Of a stretch of DNA of 64,000 nt, positions 48,535-61,100 are shown one piece after another. How positions within the stretch are numbered: the first letter of the stretch is position 1; every line of letters begins with the position of its first letter. The position numbers were made by a program, and so were the translations under genes. The stretch covers positions 7,354,001 through 7,418,000 of the forward strand of contig NW_025062478.1 in assembly GCF_000002995.4 (NCBI RefSeq). Reading direction: 5' to 3'. The DNA is from Brugia malayi (lineage: Eukaryota > Nematoda > Chromadorea > Rhabditida > Onchocercidae). The notes under the pieces are model-generated. The model ran no database searches. It saw only the letters and a program-made list of their open reading frames with translations, and was not told where the DNA came from.

Positions 48535-51500
48535 ATGGAATACACAGTAGCGCAGTCAGACTCGATTGAACGGATTGCTGCAGTACATGATTGTACTGTG
48601 GGTGAGCTGATGAAGATGAATCGACTTGCAACACGAATGGTAAATTTAGCATTTTTTTAGAGTTAATAATGTTTTAAAATAAGCATTTGAGTTTGCTGTA
48701 TCGATTGAGTTTGCTGCAAGAATATAAAAATATCTTTGTTTGCATTCTGATTGTTATTTGATGTCGTGCTTTAACATATTTCATCTCTACGGTATCCAAC
48801 TTAGTCGTTTTGTCGCATTATTGACGGAAACTTGTCATCAGTGTGAAGAGCACAGAGAGGCATACATGCGAAAAGGACACTAGTCAAAGGTCGAGGTCAG
48901 ATTTCCAACGTCAGTAACTTAAGCAGTAACTGAATTGGTTAAGTATGGCAATCTTGATTTTCTTGCGATAAAGATGATGCTCATCTCTTCTGATGTGTCA
49001 AGCATAATGCATTGAATAGCTGGTTATGTCTATTTTCGATAATAAGTCATGAGGATAAAACAAAAAGAATTCTGGTGTTGTGAAAAATTCAAGAAAGGAT
49101 TCGGAGTAATTTGAAAGATTGCGATCTAGTAACTTCCAATAACTTAGTGATTTTTTGTTCATGCTCATAAAATTATTGTGTTCATTGGAGTGCATAGGGT
49201 TCGACATATCATTTCTCTACTAAGGTTTTTATACAAATACATCTTATAAACAGATAAGATGCTAACTAAGCAACTAACATGTTGAAGGTATTTCCTGGAC
49301 AGAAGCTTCTTGTTCCTTATCCGTTGGATGAGAATGATGTCTGTAATGCTATTTCGGGAAGTCGTCTCTCTGCGAATCAAGCCACAATAACTGCTGGAAA
49401 TTCAAGCGGTTAGCAAAAAAAATCTATTTGCCTAATGTTTCAATAAAAGTATTTTAGTTTCGCTGAAGTTTGTAGACATGAAAATTCTGAATATTACATT
49501 TTGGGGAACTGAAAGATGATTACATCACAGCATTGCAATTTGTATGTTTCATTCTTTTTTGCATAAATTCTTAAGTGTTATGGCTAGTCATATCTATCTG
49601 TTATATATTCGTATATGTCTCTCTGAATGCTTATATAGCTACTGTCGTATGCCAAAATACCTTTTCTATCTTTAATTTCATTTTTTCTTCAATATAAGCG
49701 CATATTACTTCCAGTTATGTATTTTGATTTCTCCAATTGTGTACTTTACATGTACGTTTTATGAAATTTAACGTTAGATGTTTGAAATTCTGGAAATAAT
49801 TTCGAGAGAATGTTATTCATCCAGAATTTCATCGATGTTGAATAATTTAAATGTCTGAGAAATCTAGTTACCTTTATGCTTATCGCAGTCCATTACTAAA
49901 AAACTGGAATTCAATTTGATAGTTTCAAAAGGAACTTTTTTCTTCATCCTCGTGATATGGTTCATGTTGCTGGAGCTAGACGTAATATTTTAGAATAAGA
50001 AAGCTACAAAAACTAGTGTTTGATTATTTTATTTGTTATGCGGAGTTGGAACACAGAATGTCGAATTTGTTTGTTAAACCGTTTTGTGTTATCACTTATT
50101 AAGAAATAACTATATATATATTTCCTCCTGACTTGTATTTATCTCGTAATCTATTTGAACCAAATTAGTGAGCTATGCTTTTATGATAGGACAATGTCTT
50201 TTTTATTGTCTCTCTATGTGAAGTTTTTTTTTTCTTCTAGACTTACGGATGACAGATAAAGCTCTTGATAGCTTGGAAAATCATGATTTGATAATAAGTA
50301 TAACTGTAAGATTTGCAATGTGTTTTATATACTATTTCAGGAGATAGAATTCGACGCGGGCCTGGAATGGCGGTTCAGGTGTGTGGCCCTGCCGCCACAC
50401 GATCAGATAATTCAAGAACTGCATTGGAAAAACACCGTATATCTTTGGCAGAAGATGAAACAAACACGGACTGTATGAAAAGATTCATCAAGTTAAAGGT
50501 AGAAAAAGAAGTTGAAGTAAAAAGAGGGGTAGAAAAACGGTTTTTACAGAAAAACTTTTTTTTAATAAAAAGAAGGTAAGCAATAGGAGTATTTGCTAGG
50601 GAAGTAGATTTTCAGTTTTTAATAACATTTTTTTTCTGAACAGTTAGCCTCGAAATGTATGTATTTGTGACACGAAAGCTTGTGGGAGTGAAGTACCTTT
50701 TTGTTTATGCTTATTCTTAACTCTTATTCATTCCATTTGTGTAATTCAACTATACTCAAATTAAAGGTTAAACAAATGACTGAAGTTAATGGAACAGTGA
50801 CAGGCACTTTGCTGGTGACACCTAGTGCTTTAATGTTTGATCCAGATGTTATACATCCTCTGGTTCTTGAGAATGGTCAGGATTTGTATATTATGATGGC
50901 TCGGTTAGTTTATATTATGCATTTATAATTTTGTAAATTGCTTTTGTAAATAGTTAATTCAATGCTAGTATGTCATTTGAGACGCTTTTTTTATCAAACG
51001 TGAAATGGAGTATAGAAATTGATCCTTTTCGCTCGCTATGGAAAATAATGTTATACTGCTCTTAAAATCTTTGACTGTGTTCTAATTTGAAAGTTTGAAA
51101 CTTGAAATTAGAAACATTTTACAGGATGGAAGAAGTGATTTCTGTAACGATGTTTAAGAGTGCTGCGGTATTAATTGATACTGAGGGCAATAAAGAATTT
51201 CACGATCTCGCTGTTCAAGATCCATCTGCTCCTGAATGTTCTACCGTTCTCGCGGCTGTTAGTTACCTTTTCATATCTAATCAACTGTCTGAATTTATAA
51301 ACACTATTGCCTTTTCCACTTTCTGGGAATTTATTTTTGCAAGGTTTGTTTTGTTAAGCTAGTGAAATATTTTTGATGTAATTATTTTTTAACTTTATAA
51401 ATCCAAAAAAAAAAAAAAAAAAAAATAGTTTGAGCAGTAATATCAAAAAATACATAAAGTATTAGATAACGCCTAATCTTTCTCTTTTTCAAGTTCCGGG

Positions 51501-54500
51501 AGGAAACTGTTAGCAAAATATCGAAGAATTCGACAGATGACATTCATGAAAATACAGGTATTTACTGTCTTTCTTATTTAGAAACATTTTTAGTTTTACT
51601 TTCATTTGTTTTTTCTCTTGTTATCAGACTATCATTTTCATTGTCAAACCTTCAACTTTTCTTTTTTATAGAAAAAATTTCCACTTATTTTATGGACTTT
51701 AGCATGTTTTAAGTTCGGTTTTATAGTATTTTTCTTAATATTTTTACTATTTCTCTTTAGGGATTGCGCATTCATAATAATTTTCAGATGGTCAGTCGTC
51801 AAAAATCTTTTTTGATGATATGGACCTGGAACTAAAGCGGAAAGAAGATAAGGAGGTGAGTTACATTGTATAATTCACCCAGTGTTATCTTCTTTTAAGA
51901 AAATTGCGCAAAAATCTTTCCAATTTTCAAATAATAGAAAGTTTTTGTAATCAAAAAACTTTTTGTGTGCTATGAATTTCTCATTCTTTATTTACCGTTA
52001 TGAAGTAACGCATCTAAAAATTCTCTAGGGGGAAGATGACATTTATGCTTTTCACATGTCTTCCGAAAATTATATTATTTATATGCAACCGTATACATCT
52101 TATATAACAATAATTTATACCATTTTTTCCCTTTTCTAAATAGGTTTAAAATCAATGAAAAAGATTCCACAAATAGTATTCATTTAATAGAATACAGAGA
52201 AAAAAACCTTTGTTTCTTTCTGCGCATTATTTATCCTTTTTTACTTTGTTGAATTCATTGGCTAGTTTCATGTAGTGATTAGTTTGACAGAAATAATCCA
52301 GCATATTTTTTTAAATTTGTGTATGTATAAATTATTTTATTTTGTTTTAAAATTATGGCATGGATGGAAATGATTCTTTTATTTTGAAGCTTCCTGAGGT
52401 ATTTCTTCTTAAGTTTTTAGAGAGAACTTTACTTGTTTTTTCAAAATTTTAAATGAAAATTTGTTTTTATCATTCTGAAAAATTTCCCTTTCACATGTTG
52501 CATCTTATCATTTTAAGAAGATGCAGTATTTCCGTATTACAGATACACATTGGACATGTTGGGTCGGATTTTAAATCCTTGCTGATTACCGACAAAGGAA
52601 GTAAATTAGATGAAGCTGCTCGAACTGCTCGGCGCACTTATTCTGATCTGTCGAACGGTTCTGTAGTTTACATAACATGCCATCATGTCCATTCAAGTTT
52701 TTAGTTTAATTTTCAAATTTTGAGTTTGAAAATAAGCTTTCTTCTTATTTTTATTACTTTCATTCCGCTTTTCAGGGCGGAAAGGTGATGAAATTGACAG
52801 AATATTTATCTCTGGGTAAGTAATTAATAATTCTGGTTTAAAGATTTAATCATTTCTTCTCTTCAAGTTAGCGACATTCATGAATGTTCGCAAAACTAAA
52901 TACTCTTCGGAAGTAAATACAAGTTTTGAACAGAAACGATAAGGACAAGCTGGAATATTGTTCGCAGCCCTCGACAAGCACAAATGTTGCACGTACTGGA
53001 TTAACTTGTAATCCGCTTTCTAAACTCGGGAGAACGTTAAGGTCTGTTTAGATTTTATCCGTGAAACTAATTGTCCTTATAATTTTCACTCCTTTGTTCT
53101 GAAAATTGTCTTTATTACTTGGCGGTTCGTGATTTCAAGAAAATTATGTTTTAGTTTTCATGCAAACACCATTCGCGGTTCGGTGACCTCTGGAGCTGAA
53201 CGTATGACACAGTCAGCAATGAGTGGTACAAAGTCAGTTGCTCAGGGTGTTGTTTCTCAAAGCAAAGCTGTTGCAGGTGAGGTCCAAAGTTGGTATTATG
53301 CTATTTCAAGTCGTGGGAATTCAATATTGACCATAGGTTAGCTTGCAGTAAGTCAGGGAGATATTACTTCCTAGCATTGTTATTCTTTAACACAAAACTG
53401 CATTATTCCTGATACTGGCATTGATTTTACTGTATTGTTTTACTGTTTTTGTCTTTCCTTGATCTACATTAGGATAGGAACAAAACTGGTTTTATTTTTT
53501 GGGAAGATAAATTAATGAAATGACAGTGCGATTTAATCGCTGAACTTTAAATGCTTCCATAATTTAAAAAATAACCTATCATGTTATTCGTTGCTCATTT
53601 TCTTGTTTTAAATTATTTTTACACATTGGAATCGTATAGTAATTGTGGCTTTTCTTATATGTTTGGTTTTTTATTGTAGAATATTGGATAATAAAATTAA
53701 TTGAAGAGGGATCGAATGTTGGAGGAATGCGAAGTAGATAATAATATAAATAAGAAGTTAGTATTCCATAAGTATAACAACAAAGAGCTTTTCGAAATTT
53801 AATACACTAATGTTGAAGATGATTGAGAAAAGTTGTTGTGAGCAATGTTTTCTTTCATTAGGTAGTTAGTTTCCGTATTTGATGTTTTACTGAATTCTTT
53901 GTAACGTATTATTTTTTAACAACTTTGTGGAAGCGTGAACTTTTTTGTTTGAATAGGACGAAATGTGGTCTGGCAAATAAAGCATTTTAGGATGTGTATC
54001 TCGATATTTACTGTTTTTTGAAGCTCAATCATGTAGGCAAATAATTTTACGCATAAAATAACAATGTTTTTCAGGCACACTACAAACTGGTATTCAAACA
54101 AGTGTTAAAGTGGCAGCAAGTCATGCGAAAACTGCTGTTGGTGTAGTAACTACAGTGCCGCAGGGTATTGCTAGCATGGGTAGTGGTTTGTTCTCTGCAT
54201 CGCAACATCCTGAAACGTTTCTTGAGGTTAGCATGTTTTTAGTTTTGCTTTGATCTTACTCAATATGAATTTAAATACGCGTAGAAGATGTTCCTTTGGA
54301 ATGTTTCTGTGTTAGTTCATTTTATATTTTAGAAGCTCTGGGGTTCCAATACAGTTGAAAGTTTTTCTAATACTATATTAAGTACTACCACTAATAATGA
54401 AATTGATGTCGTGCTAAAATCATTTGATCGTATTGAAATGGTTTCGGACTTTACTGATTACGCTATTCTCCTCTTTCTAGACTTTATTTTTCTTTCTTTA

Positions 54501-57500
54501 GATGTAGAAAACGTGGAGAGTTTACTAACATTGTGCGGCTTTAATTCTAATTTCATAACCTTTAATTGTTTGCTGTGGGAACTTCATTTAGATCCAGATT
54601 ACACTAGTTTGTTTCACTTCTTGAATTTAAGGCCATACTTTAAATTCTCATCAAATCGTATGAAAGTATCGTATGATTTAATTGACTTGGCATTCAGAAA
54701 TATCCGATATTAAAATATTACCGATTAAGTTATTTGCACTAAATTTGATCTTGGCGTCACAAAAATATATATATTTTTTTTTTTGTGCTCAACTTTTTTT
54801 CTCATAATTTATACATAACACTATAATGTTAAGTTTAAATTCAACCATCAAGCATTGTTTTTCACTATAACAGTAATTGGATTCTTAAATCAGGATAAGG
54901 CTGTTTCAAAGACACGAAAAGAGCAAAATTTGGCTACGTTACTCTCGTTAAAAGAAAAGGCTCAAAAACTGAGAGAGGAAGCAATGAAAAACAAGCAGTA
55001 AGTACTACGAAACCATTGGCATCTTGATCAGCGAGATTTTCGGAAGACATGTTTCCTTTTCAGTTAACCATGATGAATTTTTTCTCTGTTCAGTTAAGTA
55101 CTATAATTATCTCCAAGATCTAAAATATTACCACTTATCAAAAGTGACAAAATGACAATGATCCATCAACGTTTGGCCAGGAAATTAAATATCATGATAG
55201 AATTTTGGAATAAGAATATTTGATATTAGAAAGAGAATTAATTAGTTATAAATAAGACCAGTGAAATTAAAACATCAGTGAATATTTTGATTTGTTATAT
55301 ATTTATCTGCTTTTTGTGAATTTATATTCCTTTTATCCTTTTTACAGCTTCTTTTGCGCTACATCAACGAATGAAATGATAAACCTGTTCAAACCAGTAC
55401 ACGAACTTCCTTCTGCTACACAAACATTTTCAGCAGTTGAAAAAAACACCTTGACTGACTTACCGTACTATATGGTTGTTCGTCTGAACAGAAAAAAAAA
55501 GTGTGACAAAGGTAATTACATCTGTTTGAACGTTATGAAAAGCGAAGTAAAGAAAAGCTCTACCAATTTTTTTTTTTTTTTGTATCGGATGAGTTGTCTG
55601 AAATACTATCATATGGAATTTCCTGTATTTATTGTATATACTCTAATTTCTTAAATTTTAGTTTTATGTGACAGCTTATCGAAACCGTGAAACCATGTAT
55701 TTCACTCTTTCAATCAAGTTTCGATTAATAATTTTTGGTTTTGAGAACGATTCTCAGCAATTGATACTGTGCGTTCATCATCAGCAACTACCGAAGATGT
55801 GATTGCTAACGATGCAAGACAAGAATTCTGGTTTGCTATACCAAAGCATAAAGTTGATGCTATTTATCACTTTCTATTGCAGTGGAATCCAGAGAAATAT
55901 GGGTCTGTAAGTTTTTGCTGTTTGAATATTTGTCTTTTTTGAAGAATGAGGCATTTCAAAAAAATTTTTTCAGTAGATTTAAGAATCAATTAAATTGAAA
56001 GAAGCAGTGGAAATATATATTAAGTCTTTTTTGGATATTTTTTTTAGTTTCTTTTAAAATTTGTAACCTTTTTTGTCCTTTACAGAGTATAAATGAGTCA
56101 GTTGATCAGCAGGAAATATGCGAGATGTTTGAAGACTGTGAATTTGTGGTTCTGGACTCAGAAACTAGCGAGAAATTTGCAAGTTGGTTATTATTTTGTT
56201 CTTTGAAGTATTTATTCATAGATTTCATTTTAAAAGTATTTATTCTTAAATTTCAATTTTTTACATTTCTTACATTTGTCATGTTGCTGTTAATATATTT
56301 AACTTATTTTTATTCTTTTGTTATATAACATTACTATTAATATTTTTTAGTAAGTATCATTATTTGGACAACAATTAAAAATACTCATTTTATTTTCTGG
56401 AAAAGTTTTTAGACAATTTTTACGTGTTTTACTTGATTAATTGCTAGATTTCTTTTCTCTAATGTATCAAATTTCTAAAGTGTTCAGCGATGTAATTTTT
56501 TATGAATCGCTAGTGTATTTAATTTATTTTTATTTTTTTGTTATATAATCATTAATTTAGCAAATGCCTTCTTATATAAGGTTATTATAACGAAAGATCG
56601 TGTCATCTAAATAGGTCACTGAAATAATATTATTATTCGTAATAGTACTCATGAAATGCTCATAGTACATCAGATGAAAATAGTGCAAGGAAGGACATAC
56701 AGACTGATTTGATGTTCTCGGTTGCATGTTTCGAATATTATGATAGTTTCGCTGTGGTATTTACGCAAAGCAAGAATTTCTTTGCCGATTCGGAGACAGC
56801 TGCTCATATTAGTATGCATAGCGAAAAGGGGATAGTTCCTTGTTCATTATTACCCACCTTGTCAGTTGTAATTTTTATAGCCACATTAATTATCCAACTT
56901 AAACTCACTGATTTTTATGCTTTTCAATGTACTCCTGCCATAATTTTTATTTCTTCTAGGAAGTATATTCTCATTAATCTCACGCGGCTTACCTGCTGTT
57001 CATTAGTTTTTATGGTTTCTTTTCTAAATTGCATAGAGGATGCCGCTAATTGAATACCCTGATTAGGATTGAAAGGGTTTATCTTGTAGTTTTACCAATC
57101 ATGCATATCCTGAATAGAGTGTTTTACAGTAAATGGAAGAAAGATTTTGCTTAATAAAATCCAGTTATATCTGATTTGGTATTGTTCTTGTTTTTTGTTG
57201 AAATCGGAAGCGGTTCGGATTTTACGGTTTTTTTTTTAAAAAAAACATCATGAAATTTTCCACACACTATCTGATTTTTAGGGTGTTTTCTTCGTATTCC
57301 TCCACTCTATTACTGTTGTTACGTATATTTTTTGCTCCATACAGTACTATTCAGCTAGACTATGCAGAATTCAACTAGAACCTTGCGTATTATTTTTTAA
57401 CATTAGTCTTAAGTAATTTCTAGAACATCTTCAGTAAAATCTACATGTATTTACTTTTTCTCTGCTTGTTTATTCTATAATAATCGAATTGGTTAAATTC

Positions 57501-58168
57501 ATTAAAATTCTGTCGGAAAGTGATTGATGGAATATGCTGTTTGTAAGCTAGAGAATTGTATTCAAATAAAACTAAGAAGTAGATATTTAGAATACGCTTT
57601 ACATTTTTTAGAGATTTCTTGATACTTGTAGTTCTCATAAAGGTGATCCTTTGTTAATCTTATGTCTGACAATAAAGAACATTTCGACTTTTTTCTCTTC
57701 TAGTTGAGAAAATTGAAAATGTAAATTCTGAAAGCAATTTCAATATATCATAGTTGATATTGCTCACTGATCACTTGTCTTTTGTTACATGTTATTGAAA
57801 CTTAACAGATGCGTGATATCATGAGTTATAAACCCCTATTCGTTGCTGCCGTTGTTATTGTGAACAAATGAAATGGAACAGGTTGAACAAATCGCCGTTG
57901 TTCGATTCTTCCATTCATTGCCCTTTCATCGTCGTTTCATATGTATCAATTATATATTTGATCATTTCATTTTTGATGTAGGAAGCACTTTTTCCACTTA
58001 AAAATCTTCGAAGGCTTTTTTAGAAATAAAAAGTTAGTTTATCACAGCTACGATGAAATGTAATCTTTTTTCACAAAGTCCAGAATTTCGCATAACTGAT
58101 TCTTATTGTATTCTAGATGAGGACCGTGCTATTAACCGGTTAGCAAAATACTTCGACAAAACACTTCC
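48535..58168 (+). CDS. OXR1/NCOA7-family protein (LysM-GRAM), 3' end beyond window
   Basis: The family protects against oxidative damage; animal members carry LysM, GRAM and a C-terminal TLDc domain that binds V-ATPase. Exons: 48535-48639, 49288-49408, 50241-50297, 50341-50498, 50767-50903, 51125-51257, 51494-51557, 51788-51855, 52543-52657, 52776-52815, 53155-53276, 54075-54226, 54894-54997, 55348-55511, 55758-55906, 56086-56182, 58117-58168; all keep frame, giving 612 residues so far. LysM is residues 2-47 (YTVAQSDSIERIAAVHDC ... FPGQKLLVP). The GRAM domain starts near 142 (VNGTVTGTLLVTPSALMFDP). Residues about 345-425 are small-residue amphipathic repeats (GTKSVAQGVVSQSKAVAG). The family block EFWFAIP..VDAIYHFLLQW is at about 535-555. 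The TLDc domain is absent here; exon 17 ends at a GTGAAT donor, so the rest lies downstream. ATG 48535 directly follows TTTTACAG, so leader trans-splicing or a missing 5' exon are both possible. The C. elegans counterpart would be lmd-3. Confidence 0.9.
51405..51425. repeat. poly(A)21 tract in intron 6
   Basis: Uninterrupted run of 21 A inside the OXR1-like gene, between exons 6 and 7. No retroposed sequence or target duplication precedes it. Confidence 0.95.
54333..54713 (+). CDS. possible alternative exon of the OXR1-like gene
   Basis: Inside intron 12, an acceptor TATATTTTAG ends at 54332 and opens a 126-codon frame to TAA at 54711-54713. Entry phase 0 matches the phase-0 donor of exon 12 (54227), so the protein would read ...ETFLE-KLWGSNTVESF and on. 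The peptide is rich in Phe, Leu and Asp (LCGFNSNFITFNCLLWELHL), unlike the disordered neighbours. As a terminal exon it would give a LysM-GRAM protein without TLDc of about 550 residues. No AATAAA follows closely. Such a long open frame at the right phase is unlikely by chance but not proof. Confidence 0.45.
   Translation, partial: KLWGSNTVESFSNTILSTTTNNEIDVVLKSFDRIEMVSDFTDYAILLFLDFIFLSLDVENVESLLTLCGFNSNFITFNCLLWELHLDPDYTSLFHFLNLRPYFKFSSNRMKVSYDLIDLAFRNIRY
56297..56558. repeat. imperfect direct repeat in intron 16
   Basis: A T-rich block TTTTTATTCTTTTGTTATAT (about 56306-56330) recurs at about 56526-56550 with few changes, offset about 220 bp. Low-complexity; possibly a local duplication. 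Confidence 0.5.
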
Positions 58169-61100
58169 GTGAATTATAATGTGAGCATCAAAGAGAAAAA
58201 GATTAGCTTAGGTGTATATATATTTTTTACATTGCTTATATTGGAAAGTCCTTAAACGAAATACTTGAGCTAATTCCACTATTTTTTATTGCTATTTATT
58301 TTATCCTTTGCATTCAATGTTACTATTTACTTAGCAAATGTTCGCTAAATTTTTGGAAAAGGAGGCATTTGTTGAACAGACATGAGCTTTGCATTTTCAA
58401 AGTTTGAGACAACGCGTCTGCTGCAACAATTCTTTCCTGTTCCTGTTTTTAATGCCACTCGCTCCGCTGCTTGGAAAACAGTACCGCTTTTCCATTATCG
58501 TTTTTGTTGTTTACAAAGGACATTATCTGAAAGTCGTTTAAATGCAGCAAATGATGACTAATAAATGCATTTGCTGAGCAAGTCGTACAAACATTAAGAG
58601 GTATTGATTTCTCCATCAGTTAACGGCTAAAGATGTTGACTGAAATATAGTTCCTTGAAATTTTAAGATTAATGGAATTCATTCATTTTTTCAATTTTTC
58701 GTTAGTATCAATGTGGTTTTTTTCTTTTTCGTTGTATCATTAGTATTAGGAAGAACTCATTTCGTGAAAGATGTCATTCTCTGGATAAGGATTTTCAAGA
58801 ATTTACTCTAATACAAAATTCACCTCTGAGATCATGTAGTGTGATATCTCCAAAGCATTCCATTTCTCAGCCATTCTGGAGTAATTTTAGGGAAAAAATA
58901 ACAAAAAAGCAGTGCTGTACAAAAATTCCCTACTATTTTTGGAGTAAAATTAATTTTTGAATCCACTATTAAAAAATAATGATGCATATCACAATTTTTT
59001 TTTAAATTCAAGTTGAATTCGTGAGTTTTTTCAAAATTATTTATTTTCCACACGCTTTTCGAATGTATTTCGATAAGAAATCTTTATAAAACGTTTCTTC
59101 ACTTTGTCTACCATTCCCAGTTATATCATTTCACATTGTGAATGAAGTGGTAGTAGCCTTATTTTTCGAAACCTCTTGCCTTCATTTGTTTTAGTTTATG
59201 TCTAACTTTTTTCAGATAGTAAATGTATTAAGAAGTTTACTTTCTTTCAAATTTATATGGACAAAAACTGTTTCTGTAGATGCAGTTTCCATACTGAAAC
59301 GGGGATTTAGGGTTCTGCATGAAGATTTCCAGTAATGACAAAAATTGCGTAGAAATTTACTTTCAGTAATATTTGCTTATTTAATCGATTTAAATGAGTA
59401 AATGAGGTGTTTAAATGGGTAAATGAGACAATAAGCTTGATATATGATTTAAAGGAAGCTTTTTTTCGAAAGTGACGAATTTAAATGTGATTTTCGAAAA
59501 CACGAAGTTAGCTCATAGTTAAATATGTAAAAACTTTGTGGTGATCTTTGGTGAAAAATTTTATGCATTTGATAACAACCTTTGCAATATTTATGCTCAC
59601 ATAATCTCATGCTCATGCAGACTAAAAATCACATTTCACAACCATCTATAGAAGCTGTCAAGAAATCAGTGTTTTTGTCCTAAAATCAACAGGTATCGCA
59701 AGTAGTGAAGTGATACTGTTGCAAATACCTTATCTAAATTTATTTTGAAACATCAGATTGGCTGGTTTTCGTAATATGTATGAAACTTGGCTTAATTTCG
59801 ATATGTGCTCATATTCTCTTGTTCGGAATATCGCAATTATTGCAGAAGAAGGCTGAGCAAAATTTAAAAAGGAAGAGACCAAAACTAATTTTAAATTCAA
59901 AAAAAGTTTTCTTTTTTCCGAATGCGCTGCTTTCCTTCTCTTCCCTTAGTATTAAATTTTTCGTTGTTTTTCATAGTTCCGCCCTTTATTTGCCGCAGAA
60001 ATTACTTTTCACATCATCATAAAAGAATTTTGCTTCCTTCATTCTACTTCCATTTGTTCATATGTGCACTCTGGAATGGTTTTATGGATCATTATTGATG
60101 TGTCATCATTTCATAAAAACATAGAAGTTCTTTTTAATGTCTTGGACGGTTATTTTTAATATTAAATTGTCCATTGAAGTTAATCTAAGCTTCATTTTTC
60201 TTGATGAGTGATGAAAGAACCTATGAAGAAGTAGCTGCTGTTTGTGGATGCATGCTGTCATCTTCCAGGGTAAAATTGGTAATTTAGTACATCTAAACTT
60301 TTTTTTAGTACACGTAATTGGTATATTATTTTCCGCGTCTAATTTCTGTTCAGATATAATTCAAGATAATGCATTTTTCAACAACATTTATATGGAACTT
60401 TTTGGCAGTTTCTTTTTTTATCTCCCTTTAAAGTCTACTTATGTGAACTTCAGGTTATTGCCTTAACCTTAAGAATGTAATTGGTTATACAAGTGAAACC
60501 AGTTTTTTTTTTGATCAACTTCTTATCTGTGTAGAATTAATGGGTTTTACCTCCTCCTACCGTTCAGTCTCTCTTTTGGCGCGTTGTATTATAAAGAGCA
60601 GGTATTATAGGTTGCAAAATAATTACGAAATCTACGGAAATATCAGAAATGACTCATCAGTAATGATAATTCAACTTATTGAATATATGTGTGTGTATGT
60701 GTGTTTATATACATAAGTATTGTATGCAATATTAATCACAGTTTTTTCAATTTGCTAAGATGCTAATTTTATTAGTTTTGATGCGTTTCAGAGGTACACT
60801 TGCTTGATTGTGATTGTGTGCAAATTTAATTATGACTGCAACAATTTATACTTCAGCACAATTCAGTGGTTTCAGTATATATTCTTTTTTTGTTCTACTG
60901 ATAAATACTATACTATGACGATACGCTCCAATTTTCAAATATTATCATGAGATGTAAGACTTTAAGGGACTGATTTTATATCCGTCATGTCGAACAATTT
61001 TTTCATTTTCTATTTAATTAACACTTTTGATTGTATTAATTTTGGTTATTTTAGATGCTTAAATATTTCAAATCTTGAGCACTTCTCTGTGAAATGTTTC

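Noticed and set aside
56709..57053. 114-codon plus-strand frame in OXR1-like intron 16
   Set aside because: No phase-1 acceptor joins exon 16 to it, and exon 16 to exon 17 already gives a continuous family-consistent sequence. The C-terminal half is hydrophobic low complexity.
58117..58172. Reading exon 17 as the true C-terminus (stop TGA at 58170)
   Set aside because: The residues EDRAINRLAKYFDKTL fit the family segment just before TLDc, and a GTGAAT donor precedes the stop by one base, so an internal exon is the better reading.
59220..59336. 38-codon frame after TTTTTTCAG (IVNVLRSLLSF...)
   Set aside because: In the phase required by exon 17 it meets TAG at once, and the peptide has no TLDc features.
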